From Drechslerella dactyloides (Eukaryota > Ascomycota > Orbiliomycetes > Orbiliales > Orbiliaceae), in the NCBI GenBank assembly GCA_020064725.1, contig JAGTWJ010000007.1, forward strand, positions 2,666,001-2,730,000: a stretch of 64,000 bases of DNA, written 5' to 3'. The notes under the pieces were generated by a model, which ran no database searches, was not told the origin of the DNA, and saw only the letters and a program-made list of their open reading frames with translations. The position numbers were made by a program, and so were the translations under genes. Within the stretch, counting starts at the first letter, position 1. Each line of letters opens with the position of its first letter. Of this stretch, positions 34,513-44,699 are shown in pieces.

Positions 34513-35208
34513 CTAACAAGTAAACACGGGGGGGCCCGGGTTGGTGTAGGAAGTCGGGACGGGCCAGTAAATATTGATGAGAAGGCCGGGGTCAGACGCC
34601 TTGTAAGCACCCGGGAAAGCGACCAAAGGAGCGCCAGCTTTGCTACCGCCACCCGTAACATTGATCTGGCCGCATGCCAAATAAAGCTGGGCGCCATTGG
34701 TAGAACTAGCACTGTGAAGGGCGATATGCTCGACACGTAGGAGATATTGGCCATTCGGAATGCATCTGGGGATAGTGACGGAGACAGTTGTCTGACCGGA
34801 CGGCCATGTAATAGAGGTACTAGTGATGGTGGGTCGGTTTTCCCAAATCTTGAACCATACAGCACCGCCATCTCCTTCAAAGTTGGCTGCTGTCTTTCCA
34901 GATGGGACTTTGGCCATGTAGAACAGGAGAGGACCTGGGTGGAAGATGTTTGGATCGACACGGAACCCGACAGTGGCTCCGGCAGCGACATTGGCGGTGG
35001 ACGCAACAGGGGCAGCGGGATCTTTGTAGCACCTCATGTCGGTCGTGCTGACATCTGTAATGGGGCCGTGGCTATAGCGGTTCTTTGTCATTTTGACATA
35101 TTGCCAGTCGGCGGAGGTCGCTCCATTGAAAATGAGGCCAGGAAAGGTGTAATGGGCCGATACCAAGCTTGAGCTTAGTAGAAGCAGAGTGACAGTGTGC
35201 AACTGCAT
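34513..35208 (-). CDS. AA9 lytic polysaccharide monooxygenase (former GH61), catalytic domain only
   Basis: Single exon, 231 aa, ATG at 35206-35208. The signal peptide (residues 1-18, ending VSA) leaves His19 as the new N-terminus, as needed for the copper histidine brace (HYTFP). The second brace histidine is His90 in IFHPGPLLFYMAK, and the axial Tyr176 sits in GAQLYLACGQINVTGGG, with Gln174 nearby. Six Cys-bearing or aromatic landmarks fit AA9 (MRCYKD, RCIPNGQYLLRVEHIALH). There is no carbohydrate-binding module and no linker. The enzyme oxidatively cleaves cellulose or a related beta-glucan outside the cell using a copper centre with O2 or H2O2. The gene is intronless and has its own TATA box. 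C1 versus C4 specificity cannot be read from this. Confidence 0.93.
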   Translation of the reverse strand: MQLHTVTLLLLSSSLVSAHYTFPGLIFNGATSADWQYVKMTKNRYSHGPITDVSTTDMRCYKDPAAPVASTANVAAGATVGFRVDPNIFHPGPLLFYMAKVPSGKTAANFEGDGGAVWFKIWENRPTITSTSITWPSGQTTVSVTIPRCIPNGQYLLRVEHIALHSASSTNGAQLYLACGQINVTGGGSKAGAPLVAFPGAYKASDPGLLINIYWPVPTSYTNPGPPVFTC

Positions 35209-35385
35209 CTTGGATCTGCCCTGGTAGTAGATGGTATCGGAGGAGAAGTTAAGATCGTATAATCGCGAGCAGTATGATGGTGCTGGTGACAGAGGAAGAT
35301 CGATATAAACACGATATGGTATATAATATCCGTAGACGGGAGGCCAGCACGCACTTCAACCAGCTGAAGAAGAGCGAGAGCGGCC

Positions 35386-35392
35386 CTTTATA
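35386..35392 (-). promoter_or_regulatory. TATA box of the AA9 gene (TATAAAG)
   Basis: On the minus strand a TATAAAG lies 178 bp before the AA9 start codon; weaker TA-rich elements lie nearer (about 35300-35330). Confidence 0.35.
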
Positions 35393-36329
35393 CACATTCA
35401 GAGTATAGAATGACCAAATCTCTTTTAACTGGCAACAAACAACGATATATTGATATCGGTACAGAAAATCAATTAGGGCTTCGGCTGGCCTACCAACGTG
35501 ATTTTTACCTTACCAAGCTCTGAGACATCATACAAGTGATCCGCATGGTCTACACCTCGACGAGGGCTGCATAGAACCGAAGATTCCGGTTGTTGTCTGC
35601 TCGTCAACTTGGGGGTGGAACACATGGAATGCTTACATGTGTGGTAGGGTCGGTTGCATAGCTAGCTGTCCGTCGGTGGATGCATCCGACGGCTAAATAC
35701 GCTGCACCTCGATTGTTGTCGATTGTTCAACTCGCTTCCATGTATATTAGGCGATAGCAGGGATCCCAGGGCAAGACTTCGGGGAAAAATAGGTAACGCC
35801 AATCAATTTCACATATGCCAGAACCGGCGTTTGATCGACGCATCGCCGGGCAGTGGTTACGCAGCGAGGTACGGATTTCGTGTACGGCGGGAACATTGGC
35901 CCCGCGAAATACAAATGCCAATAGGAAACCTAGCCACAGCCTTTCGGGTCGTTCGCGCGAAAATGGCGACTTGGCACAATTGTCACTGTTGGCACGGGGA
36001 ACAAGAAGGGGCACCTCCGGATGCATACCGATCTGTAACATCTTTTGATCATGAGATGAGCTGCAGAACTATACATTCAGAAAATTTCGCGATGCATCAC
36101 GTATGGAGAGATGCGCACGTGTATAGATACAAGGATGACCGGCGAATGGAGTTGACCTTTGTTAGCTAATTTTATATCGTCAGATGCAACTGATGAGGAT
36201 ACTTGTTGATAGCTATATAGTGGCTTAAGCTTAGTCCCTGGCAAAAAACCGGCTGGCTCAACTGGTGAATATATGACGTCTGCTGTGGCTAAACATAGAG
36301 TTAGTATTGTATACATATATCGTTAGCGT

Positions 36330-37330
36330 ACAAAGAAACCTGTCCCTCGCTTAATAATTTCGTCTTTCGTCTGATTTAACGAACCTAAGAATATATGTGC
36401 TAACAAACGGAAAATGTAAGTTAGGGCGTTCGACTGGTAGTATAGATGAAGAACCTGGAACGGCAAAATAATTCATTATATGTTATGTTAGGTTATATTA
36501 GATGCGACTACTATATATATATACATGAAAACAATATATATAGCAAGTCTGGCCTTTATTACTAACTAGCAGGCTGAAGTGGACGTTTCTATTTATTTTA
36601 TCACAGCAAACTTCTTACTAGATTGTATCTTTCTCGATAAAACCCCCAGATCTACAGATATTCTATATAGAATCTAGTATAAAATCTCTCTAGTCTAGAC
36701 TATCGTATAAAAACAATAGCTACTCTTCCAGACCCCTATAGCCCCCTTATTATATAATAATCTTAATGATCTACAGTCTTTAAAATAAATACATATCTTA
36801 AAGCTAGCCACCTGATTCTAATAAGATTATTCTTATATCTAAAGATATCTTAGTAGCTAAGATCCAGCGTGGGCGGCTCTAAAGGAGTGCGATGTTCTTA
36901 TCTTATATAAGGCCCCTATTGCAAGTCTCCCGGCGCTAGCCCATGGGAGACATGGCGATTAAATGGATGTAGACGTATCTGAACTCGTGTGCGATACACT
37001 ACCTCTAGTGCCCAGACTAAAACTGCTGTGGGATTTTATACCACCCGTAGTTAGTAGCAGCGGACAGTCTCGACGCCAGCAAAGCCTGGCAACGAGCAGC
37101 GGATTTATTCTAGTTTAATTAAGATTTGCAACACTTTTAACCGAAACTGATTATTCTCTAAATTGCTTTGTAACACAGGTTTATTTCCCAATCTAGTCAA
37201 TCTTGCTCATTAAATTCCTTAAACCAGCAAAGCATTTTTCTGAAGAGGAAATAGAGTAGTCGCAAAACAGCTCAACACGTAACACATTTAAAAATTACAA
37301 CAAGGTACCTAGGTAAGCGCTTACGAGTCA
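36330..37330. repeat. AT-rich, TA-dense block, possibly a RIP-degraded repeat
   Basis: About 1 kb with far more TA steps (TATATA, TAATAA, CTATAT) than the flanks, and no frame open for long on either strand. Such blocks in ascomycetes are often old repeats altered by repeat-induced point mutation, but a second copy would be needed to show it. Confidence 0.35.
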
Positions 37331-38848
37331 GCTTGGAGTGGTCAGATGCTACTGTCTACCACCGAAAAAAGAGATGGACTTGTAAGGCTAATAGCTGGTA
37401 ATACGACGGTCGCATCGTGGTGCTAGTCGGGAGATGTATCGAAGCAATAATGCGGTATTGAATGGTCTTATGTACGTAGTTGTTTTGCCACCAAGCTATG
37501 ACGGCGAAAATACGCAGCTTAGCAGTATCAACATCGTATTCAGCTAGATATTGCATAGACACTTGGCTTTGGGCCGTATTTCTGAAACACGGCGCGCCCG
37601 GGCGCCCAGCAGAGCCCGTGTCATGCTCAGCTGATATTCATTAGAAAGACTCGGCTTATATGTGGTATGATTCCGTATTGAGTTACATACACTTGACCGT
37701 GTATATGCTGTTCATAAGCTTCTTGTAGTATATTTTCGGGGTATCTGCCAATTTTGTAACTATTATTCTGTGTGTAACAGCTTGGTGTCTCGACTGTTAT
37801 AGACCAGTCGACTGACAACAGCTGTAGTTAGCTTTTGCACGGATCGGGATCTATATGTTTATTCGGGTGATGTAGTCCCGCCTGCGACTATATTCTTGCG
37901 TCTTGCGTAACCTAACTCTTGAGCCGACTGGACTACAACGCAACCTTATCGTAATAATAACGTCAGTTATACGAGGAAGCTCGAGCAGCCGTGCTGATTT
38001 ACCGTATACGGTTAGCTAGCCGAATTCGATGAATCGGTGCGACTGCTCTCAGAGTTAGCCGCGGATTCTCTGCACAAGAATTGCGCAACGGGCTCGGCAT
38101 ATCCGCCTGCTCAGCGCGCACGAGACCGACGGCAAACCCGATGCGAGAAGAGCAGCTGCAGGAGCTGATAATGTAATATTCTTCGAGCTTTAGCCATATG
38201 TCGGAGCCCATGCCTGAAAGAAGTTGCTCTTTTCGCCTCCGCGGCTCGGAATGTAAGATCTTGACTCGGATCAAGCGAGACGGAGAGATTTCGCAAAATG
38301 CGGGGGACGCGAATAGCAGGAAGGTTGGGAGGTAAGCACACCGGGCTCTCGAAACAATCTATCCTAAGATCCTTGCAGATACATTAATTTACTGCAGATG
38401 ATCGATCGGTTAGAATGCTGACGACCAAATTCTTTTTCGGGGCGTGTTATGCAGGTCCCCAAAGAAGCATGCGTTCTGTCGAAGTTAGGTTAATTGATCA
38501 CAAGCTCAGAGAGTTGTGATTCGGCACTGGTTCCGCGGTTATCGCGATGCTTGCCAGGGGAAGGAGATGGGGCAAGGGTGTAGCCTTCCTCTTTGAGTTC
38601 CAGAGCATCCGACGGTAAGATTGACCTGCTGAATACGATCATTAGTAGGTATGGGAGGACCCTTCGTGGATATAATCCGCGGGATCTGTGTCACCAAGTT
38701 GAAATCTCTAGAAATACCCTGAGGAGCGGCAACAGCCTTATTCCCCTTCAGCTGGTCTGTTAATATTAATAGCGGCAGTACTATAATAATATCGAGATCG
38801 AACCGTACTATAATCTAAGCCTGGGCATTTTGATTCGAGTCAGTCAAG

Positions 38849-40689
38849 ATGATTTCCATGAGCGAACCCCTCATCAGCGGGCCCGTACTTTATTGCGGCA
38901 TCCTCCTCAGCTCGATATTATTTCTCAGAAGACTCCTCTCAAAATTATCCACGCAGAAGCTTCCTCTGCCTCCCGGACCAAAGGGCCTACCGATCCTAGG
39001 GAACATATCCGACCTCCCACCTGTTGGCGTTCCAGAATGGCGGCACTGGCTCAAATACAAGGACGAATACGGCCCCATCTGCTCAGTAACCGTGTTGGGT
39101 CAGACCATAATTGTGATCCACGACAAGGACATGGCGTCCGAACTTTTGGACAAGCGATCTGCCAAGTTCTCCTCTCGGCCGTTCATGGAGTTTGCATCCA
39201 GGATGTATGTGAGGCTTAAAGAGCCGATGCCTCAAACCTCTTTTGGATTGAATTTGACTTTGCTCGGGAGCTAACACACTCCTCGTTTCGCGCTTTTACA
39301 GATGCGGCTACGAAAAGACGTTAGGTTTGAGGGAGCATAACGACGAAGTCCGGACTCAGCGAAAGCTGGCCGCCCGACAGCTAGGATCGAAAAATCTGAT
39401 GGCGAAGTATTACTCGGCGATTGAGTTTCAAGTTCAGCGGTTTCTATTCCGAACAATGAACGACTCTGACGGTCTGGTGGATCACCTCCAGTTGTAAGTT
39501 GATCAAAGAAACCGTGCAGACGTGACCCACCGCGTCTGATATTTCCTCCAGAATTTTGATGAATGCTCTACTTACGCACGCCGATTGGGGTCTATATAGT
39601 GAAGCTGGGTCTTTTATCTTGAACAACGTATATGGGTACAAAACCAATCCGAATGGCCGAGACCCTCTTATCGCTCTTATCAATCAGTTTATGGCCGAGT
39701 TCTCCGCGGCGGTAGTTGCGGGCGCGTGGCCTGTGGATATATTCACTTGGATTCGGTATTTGCCGGAGTGGGTTCCTGGTGTTAAATTCCAGGCTATCGC
39801 TCGAGGTTACAGGAAGAACCTTGCCGACGCAACCAACATACCGTTCGATTTTGTAGAGCGAAAGAGAGCGGAGGTTCAATGCCCCGAGAGCGTAAGCCGA
39901 TCGTACGTGAGCAATCTGTTGGATGGCCTGGATAGCAACCCCAATCCAGTGGACTTGGACAACATCAAGGAGAGTGCCTTGTCGCTCTATGCTGGGGGTG
40001 CGGATACCACCGTTGCGTCTTTGGGGTATTTCTTCCTAGCGATGACATTGTTCCCAGAAGTGCAGAGGAAAGCGCAAGAGGAGATCGATGGAGTGGTTGG
40101 CTGCTCGAGGCTACCTGGATTTGAAGACAGGGAGAACCTGCCATATGTGGAAGCCGTCCTCAAAGAGACGTGGCGATGGATGCCCATCGCGTCGCTGTGT
40201 CTACCTCATACATCCAACGAGGAAGATGAATTTCGAGGCTATCGGATTCCGAAGGGATCGATTATACTGCCTTCAATCGCGTGGTTTGCACGAGATCCGA
40301 AGACGTACTCGGACCCTGAACAGTTCAAGCCGGAGAGGTTCCTCGGCCCACAGGCAGAGGAGGAGCTGGACCCGCAGAAATTCGCCTTTGGATTCGGCAG
40401 AAGAATTTGTCCGGGCCGGTATTCGGCGGACGCAAACATGTTTTTGATGATCGCGCAGAGCCTGGCGGTGTTTGATATCCAGAAGAAGATTGATCCGGCG
40501 ACTGGGAAGGAAATCGAGCCGGTGGTCGGGCAGGTTCCGGGGATCGTGTCGCACCCGGCACCGTTCGAGTGCAGCATCACGCCGCGGAGCGCGACGCATC
40601 GACAACTAATCGAGGAAGTGCGGGTGGCATACGCCAAGGAGGAAGCGGAGGGCGGCGACGACAGATTCCTCCACGGGCTCAGTTCTTGA
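38849..40689 (+). CDS. Cytochrome P450 monooxygenase (CYP64/OrdA-like clan)
   Basis: Three exons, 38849-39204, 39302-39493 and 39552-40689 (donors GTATGT and GTAAGT), 561 aa. An N-terminal membrane anchor (SGPVLYCGILLSSILFLRRLL) is followed by the proline hinge LPLPPGPKGLPILGN. Other P450 landmarks are the I-helix AGGADTTVA, the ExxR motif in KETWRW, the PERF region (FKPERFLG) and the heme loop FGFGRRICPGRYSA with Cys469. The pattern around FMEFASR, CGYEKTLGL and KLAARQLG resembles fungal CYPs such as O-methylsterigmatocystin oxidoreductase. It should act on the ER membrane with a P450 reductase. No polyketide, peptide or terpene synthase lies near, so a role in general oxidation or detoxification is as likely as secondary metabolism. 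Confidence 0.9.
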
Positions 40690-41294
40690 AACAGCCTGAA
40701 TGCAGCTGTGTAATTTAGTATTTACTATGTGTGTAACTATAAACTTGACTTGGTTGGGACCGGCTGCTTACATAATACGAGCAGCGGCTGGCGGCTATTT
40801 GAGAAGAACGTTTTAACTACAACCTGAACATTTGCAGTTGCACTTGCACTTACGATACGTAGCTTGGTTGCACCGCGACGAGGTTGCTGTTTGACTCGAC
40901 GGATCCAACGATATCGGGGCATGCGACGTAATTCACGACTTCATGCGAGCGCAGCTGGCGAGCTGAGTCAGCCGCCGGCAAATTGCCAGGCTGCCTGCAG
41001 ATAAATTGCAGTGGCGGGCCTCGCTGTCGCACATTTCGCTGCCTCCTTGATCCATACTCAGATTGCGCGCTCGGGCCTCCGCTCGCCCATGCACAGCAAT
41101 CTCGAGTGCAGCCCGGGATGGCCATTCCGCGAGCGACGATGCGTCAACGGTTGTGTGATTATGGTGTAGCACTGTGCTCGTGAGCCGGTGGGTCTGGAGC
41201 CTGGCCCGATGGCCACGTTTTTCGCGTGTCCCGGCGCCTCTCGCAGGAATGCTGGCACGCTGGGCCTCCCCGCAAATTGGCCGACGACGCCCGT

Positions 41295-41348
41295 CCCATC
41301 TCCATCTCCATCTCCATCTTCACCTCCATCTCCACTTCCATTTCCATC
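41295..41348 (+). repeat. TCCATC hexamer microsatellite
   Basis: About nine imperfect units of TCCATC/TCCACT in the presumed 5' leader of the SPRY gene. Confidence 0.75.
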
Positions 41349-41885
41349 GTGCCCTCTGCATCGTCTCCCCATTTCCGTCGAGTTTCTCCGCGCGGTCGAG
41401 ATACCCCCGTCGTCGTCGCCCAGCTCGCCTGCTCCTTCGCTCTTCTCCGCGCGCGCGCTGCCGGGTGAACCGGGCTGCCAACCTTCGCCTTTCGAGCCGA
41501 CCTGCCGGCCTCCTGCCCTCCGCCTTCCTTTCCATCCGTCCTCGCCGCCTCGATCGCCCGCGTCCCTTCGCACCGGCCCTGCCCGACGTCCAATCGTCCA
41601 GCTTCACCGTTATCGCCATTGCCCATCGCCTTCCGCGCGCCTGCCAGAGCGCCTCCCCTCAACAGCAGTCCGCCCCGATCCCGATCTCGATCTCGATTCC
41701 CCTCCGCTATCTCTCCTTCCTCGTCCGGTCAGCCTGCCTGTCGCAGCAAGCTTTCCCGTGTCCCAGCCAAGACAGGCCTGCCTCCCTCTAAGCGACGCAT
41801 CTCGCCCTACCTCCGTCTCCGTCGCCGAGCTTCCCTCTCCCCGGCCCGCAATTAGCCATCCAGACCTGCCTGTTCCATTCGCACC

Positions 41886-41905
41886 GGTCGGTCGGTCGGT
41901 CGGTC
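41886..41905 (+). repeat. GGTC tetranucleotide repeat, five units
   Basis: Five perfect GGTC units end 16 bases before the start codon at 41922. In the mRNA this tract would lie close to the ribosome start site. Confidence 0.85.
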
Positions 41906-41921
41906 TGCCGGCCAGTCAGCC

Positions 41922-43721
41922 ATGAGGAAGCTGTTTCGCGCCTCCAAACCGCCGCCGTCAGTGCCAACCGCAGGAGCCACACCGCAGGAACCATCCGCCA
42001 ACGGGCCCGAGAACAAGCCGGGTCTGGACCCAAAGGCTACCATCAAGAAGGAGAAGAAAGAAAAGGAAAAGAAGGAGAAGAAGAAAACAAAGCCCTCGTC
42101 GGCCAGCTCTTCCAAGTCCCCCTCCAGCCCTGACCGTTCCTATCCGGGCCTCTCCAACATCCCGCAGCTGGCCCGTCCTGCCGATGCCGAAGCCCTAGCT
42201 ACTGCCCTCGCTGCCGAAGTCGACGCGGACAATGCCGACGCGGGAATCCCTCTCCTCATCGTCAAGAACACTCTTCCCGCCGAAGTCGACCTCTCTAACA
42301 GAGCTCTCGTCACCCAGAGAAGGCCATCCGTTCTGAAACAATCGGGCCGCTTGAACTCTGTCAGCAGCGAAGCCAACGCCCCGCTTGTCTCGCCTCCTCT
42401 GTCACCAGGATCCCCATCATCGAACAGCATTGTTTCCCAGCCCCGCCCAAAGGTCCATTTTGATGTTTCCGACAAGATCATACTTGACGCCCAATGGTAT
42501 TCGCACCAGCAGCGTTTCACAATCTCGTCCGGCAACTTTCTCCATTTCGAACGTCCGCCAACTTCAAACTATAGATTCTCCACTACCGCCGAATCCATCC
42601 ACACAAAGGGCACGCTCCTACAGCTCGTCACCTCCGCAAGCACCGACGATGACAAAAACACTTGGGATAGCACTACTGCAGTGCCTCTCTATGCCGCCCG
42701 ATACTACAACCCCGCCGTGACATCAACCGAACGCACGATATACTGGGAAGCGCAGGTCTGCTCCCTTGGATTCTCCAAATTCTCGAGCGTAGATCACGGA
42801 GATGGTGCACCGCCATCCCGAGGCGTTTCCACAGCCACGAAGGGCACACATGGACCTTCCGGCGCACTTCCCAGCGAATCCTCACAACCTGCCGCCGCGT
42901 CGACAGCGGATGAAGGATTAGCAGATCTTGGTCTCTCGCGCTCCATATCACATACGACGCACCCGTTTCCAAGTAGAGCGACTGGTGCAGCCATGGCTGT
43001 AGGATTCATAGTCAAATGTGTCACCCCGGACACAGTGCCGTTCATACGCCGTCGGTCCTCTCTCCGGCCCATGGACGAGTTTCCTTTCCCTTACTCAACT
43101 GCCGGCGACGGAGTCTTTTGGTCGTCCGACAATGGGGGCTCCATCTACATTGGCGGTCAGGAGACCATGCACACTTTAAAAGCCGGTGTTGGCGACACCG
43201 TCGGAATCGGCATAACTTTCAAATTGGACCCGTCTAAGCAGCAATCCAATGGTGTAACTCCAGTTCCCACCCCGCCTACAACCCCGCCTCCGATCCAAAC
43301 GTCCCAAAAAGACACCAAAGAACTATTCCGCCGGAAGTCTTCTGCCGCCAGCGGTAAGGACCAGTCGGAGGTCCCTTACCGCGATCCGAAAGACTTGCAG
43401 TCGGTTCCTGTTGAACTATTCTTCGTTGTAAACGGTGAAAAGAAACTTTCCTTTCCCCAGCCAGACAAAGCCACGAATCCCTTCGATATGCCAATCCCCG
43501 AGTACCTCCTCGGAACCCACGACATCTTCCCTTGCCTCTGTGTGCAAGGGGCTGGAGTCGAATGCAAAACGCGAATCGGGCAGGCGGTCACATGGCAAGG
43601 TGAAGGAGGATTCGTAGACTCGCCGACCAAAGATGATGCTTCGGCGGGATCTCGAGAGACGGCTAAAGAAACCCCCAAGAAGAGTTCCAAATGGTGGTCC
43701 CACTTGAGCCATGCGCGTTGA
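41922..43721 (+). CDS. SPRY-domain protein with a basic, disordered N-terminus
   Basis: Single exon, 599 aa; ATG 41922 follows a purine-poor leader. Residues 1-70 are Pro-rich and then very lysine-rich (KKEKKEKEKKEKKK), so nuclear or nucleic-acid contacts are possible. From about residue 190 a split SPRY domain can be followed: YWEAQVCSLG, AVGFIVKCVTPD, PFPYSTAGDGVFWSSDNGGSIYIGG, DTVGIGITF and, after a Pro/Thr-rich insert, VELFFVVNGEKKLSFPQ and PCLCVQGAGVECKT. SPRY domains bind protein partners; yeast relatives Ssh4 and Ear1 are Rsp5 adaptors, but they carry a transmembrane segment and PY motifs that I do not see here. The exact role is unknown. It lies alone, 1.2 kb after the P450 gene. Confidence 0.75.
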   Translation: MRKLFRASKPPPSVPTAGATPQEPSANGPENKPGLDPKATIKKEKKEKEKKEKKKTKPSSASSSKSPSSPDRSYPGLSNIPQLARPADAEALATALAAEVDADNADAGIPLLIVKNTLPAEVDLSNRALVTQRRPSVLKQSGRLNSVSSEANAPLVSPPLSPGSPSSNSIVSQPRPKVHFDVSDKIILDAQWYSHQQRFTISSGNFLHFERPPTSNYRFSTTAESIHTKGTLLQLVTSASTDDDKNTWDSTTAVPLYAARYYNPAVTSTERTIYWEAQVCSLGFSKFSSVDHGDGAPPSRGVSTATKGTHGPSGALPSESSQPAAASTADEGLADLGLSRSISHTTHPFPSRATGAAMAVGFIVKCVTPDTVPFIRRRSSLRPMDEFPFPYSTAGDGVFWSSDNGGSIYIGGQETMHTLKAGVGDTVGIGITFKLDPSKQQSNGVTPVPTPPTTPPPIQTSQKDTKELFRRKSSAASGKDQSEVPYRDPKDLQSVPVELFFVVNGEKKLSFPQPDKATNPFDMPIPEYLLGTHDIFPCLCVQGAGVECKTRIGQAVTWQGEGGFVDSPTKDDASAGSRETAKETPKKSSKWWSHLSHAR

Positions 43722-44699
43722 TAATCTGCTGTATTCTCATAATCCACTTTTTTCATTTCGCATCTGACAAGGAGTCATTCAGCTTCATTCACGCCTCGCT
43801 CCAGTTATTGAAAGAGTTTTTTGTCAGCGGTGTTTGTCAGCGGTCATTGAAAGCTCCCCGTTTGCTTGTTTGTTCTATGCAAGATTTCGCTCCAGCAGCA
43901 TCATGTAGTGTGCCTGTACTCGTATTTGCGTATCAGTTGAGTCGTTTCTGTATAATAGCGGTCTGGCTATCGAACCCGTTGTATGGCTGTTTATACCAGG
44001 TCTTTTAACTCCTTTTTCCAAGCGGATGAAAGGTATACCTCTATCGCACATGCATATATATACCTGTTTGACGCATATGAATGGACATTGGACTTTGACT
44101 AGGTGCTACTCTTAACCTGACCCTAAATGTTTCCTCCTCTTCAGCTACAAGTTGATATCTAGAATATGCAACATGTATAGGTTCGGCTTGCGAGACCACA
44201 ACACTGTAAACACACTGCTTTTAAACGCGTTAGAGGATTGGTTGCAGGTGTACAGTTGATGTTGCAGGTGTGGAAGAATATTATCCGCGCCCGAAGGCGT
44301 GCGATCCGGCTAGATGAAGCTTATCTGTCGGTGAGCCCAGCCGTTCCCTGCATCGAGGTACATGCATGCATGCCGCTAATTACATAACCGCAATATTGCG
44401 GAGTGACATCGCACTTCGCAAAACCACCCCTCCCTAGGGTTGAGCTTCCGATCCCAAGCAGAACGACCTCCATAAAGCGATATACCGAACAAGTTTGAAA
44501 GCCCCACCCTGCATGCTGCGGCCGAGCCAGGTAAGCCGGCGTATGTCCGTCCGTCCCCTCCATGGGTACGGACCCCGATGCGTTTCATATACCATGAGGA
44601 AATGACCCAACTAATATATTCTCCGAGCTGCGCTCTTCGGTCACGTTTTGTACAGTTATCGCTAGAGCCCAGGTTGATACTTCCATATCGGAAGTCAGG
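43722..44699. other. Intergenic region between the SPRY and N-demethylase-like genes
   Basis: 978 bases. No gene is seen. GTTGCAGGTGT occurs twice (about 44243 and 44261). A 20-base segment at 44180-44199 matches 27014-27033 with one C/T difference. Confidence 0.45.

Larger units (their letters stand above)
35209..38848. other. 3.6 kb gene-free region with an AT-rich core
   Basis: The left end is the AA9 promoter and the right end the P450 promoter. The middle (about 36330-37330) is strongly AT-rich with many TA dinucleotides and looks mutated. No coding remnant could be read. A GC-rich 35-base palindromic element stands out at 37587-37621. Confidence 0.55.
40690..41921. other. Repeat-rich, pyrimidine-rich leader of the SPRY gene
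   Basis: About 1.2 kb. The right half is CT-rich, with a TCCATC hexamer tract at 41295-41348, a GATCTC-like tract at about 41680-41705 and a GGTC tract ending 16 bases before the ATG. Long open frames here, on both strands, are Pro/Ser/Arg products of base composition. Confidence 0.55.

Noticed and set aside
38849..40689. P450 as the mark of a secondary-metabolite cluster
   Set aside because: No polyketide, peptide, terpene or RiPP core gene, transcription factor or dedicated exporter sits beside it. The ABC transporter is 20 kb away, across unrelated genes.
41188..41925. 245-codon frame ending at the SPRY start codon
   Set aside because: It is made of TCCATC-type repeats and pyrimidine tracts; the protein is Pro/Ser/Arg low complexity and overlaps the real start. 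It is a leader artefact.
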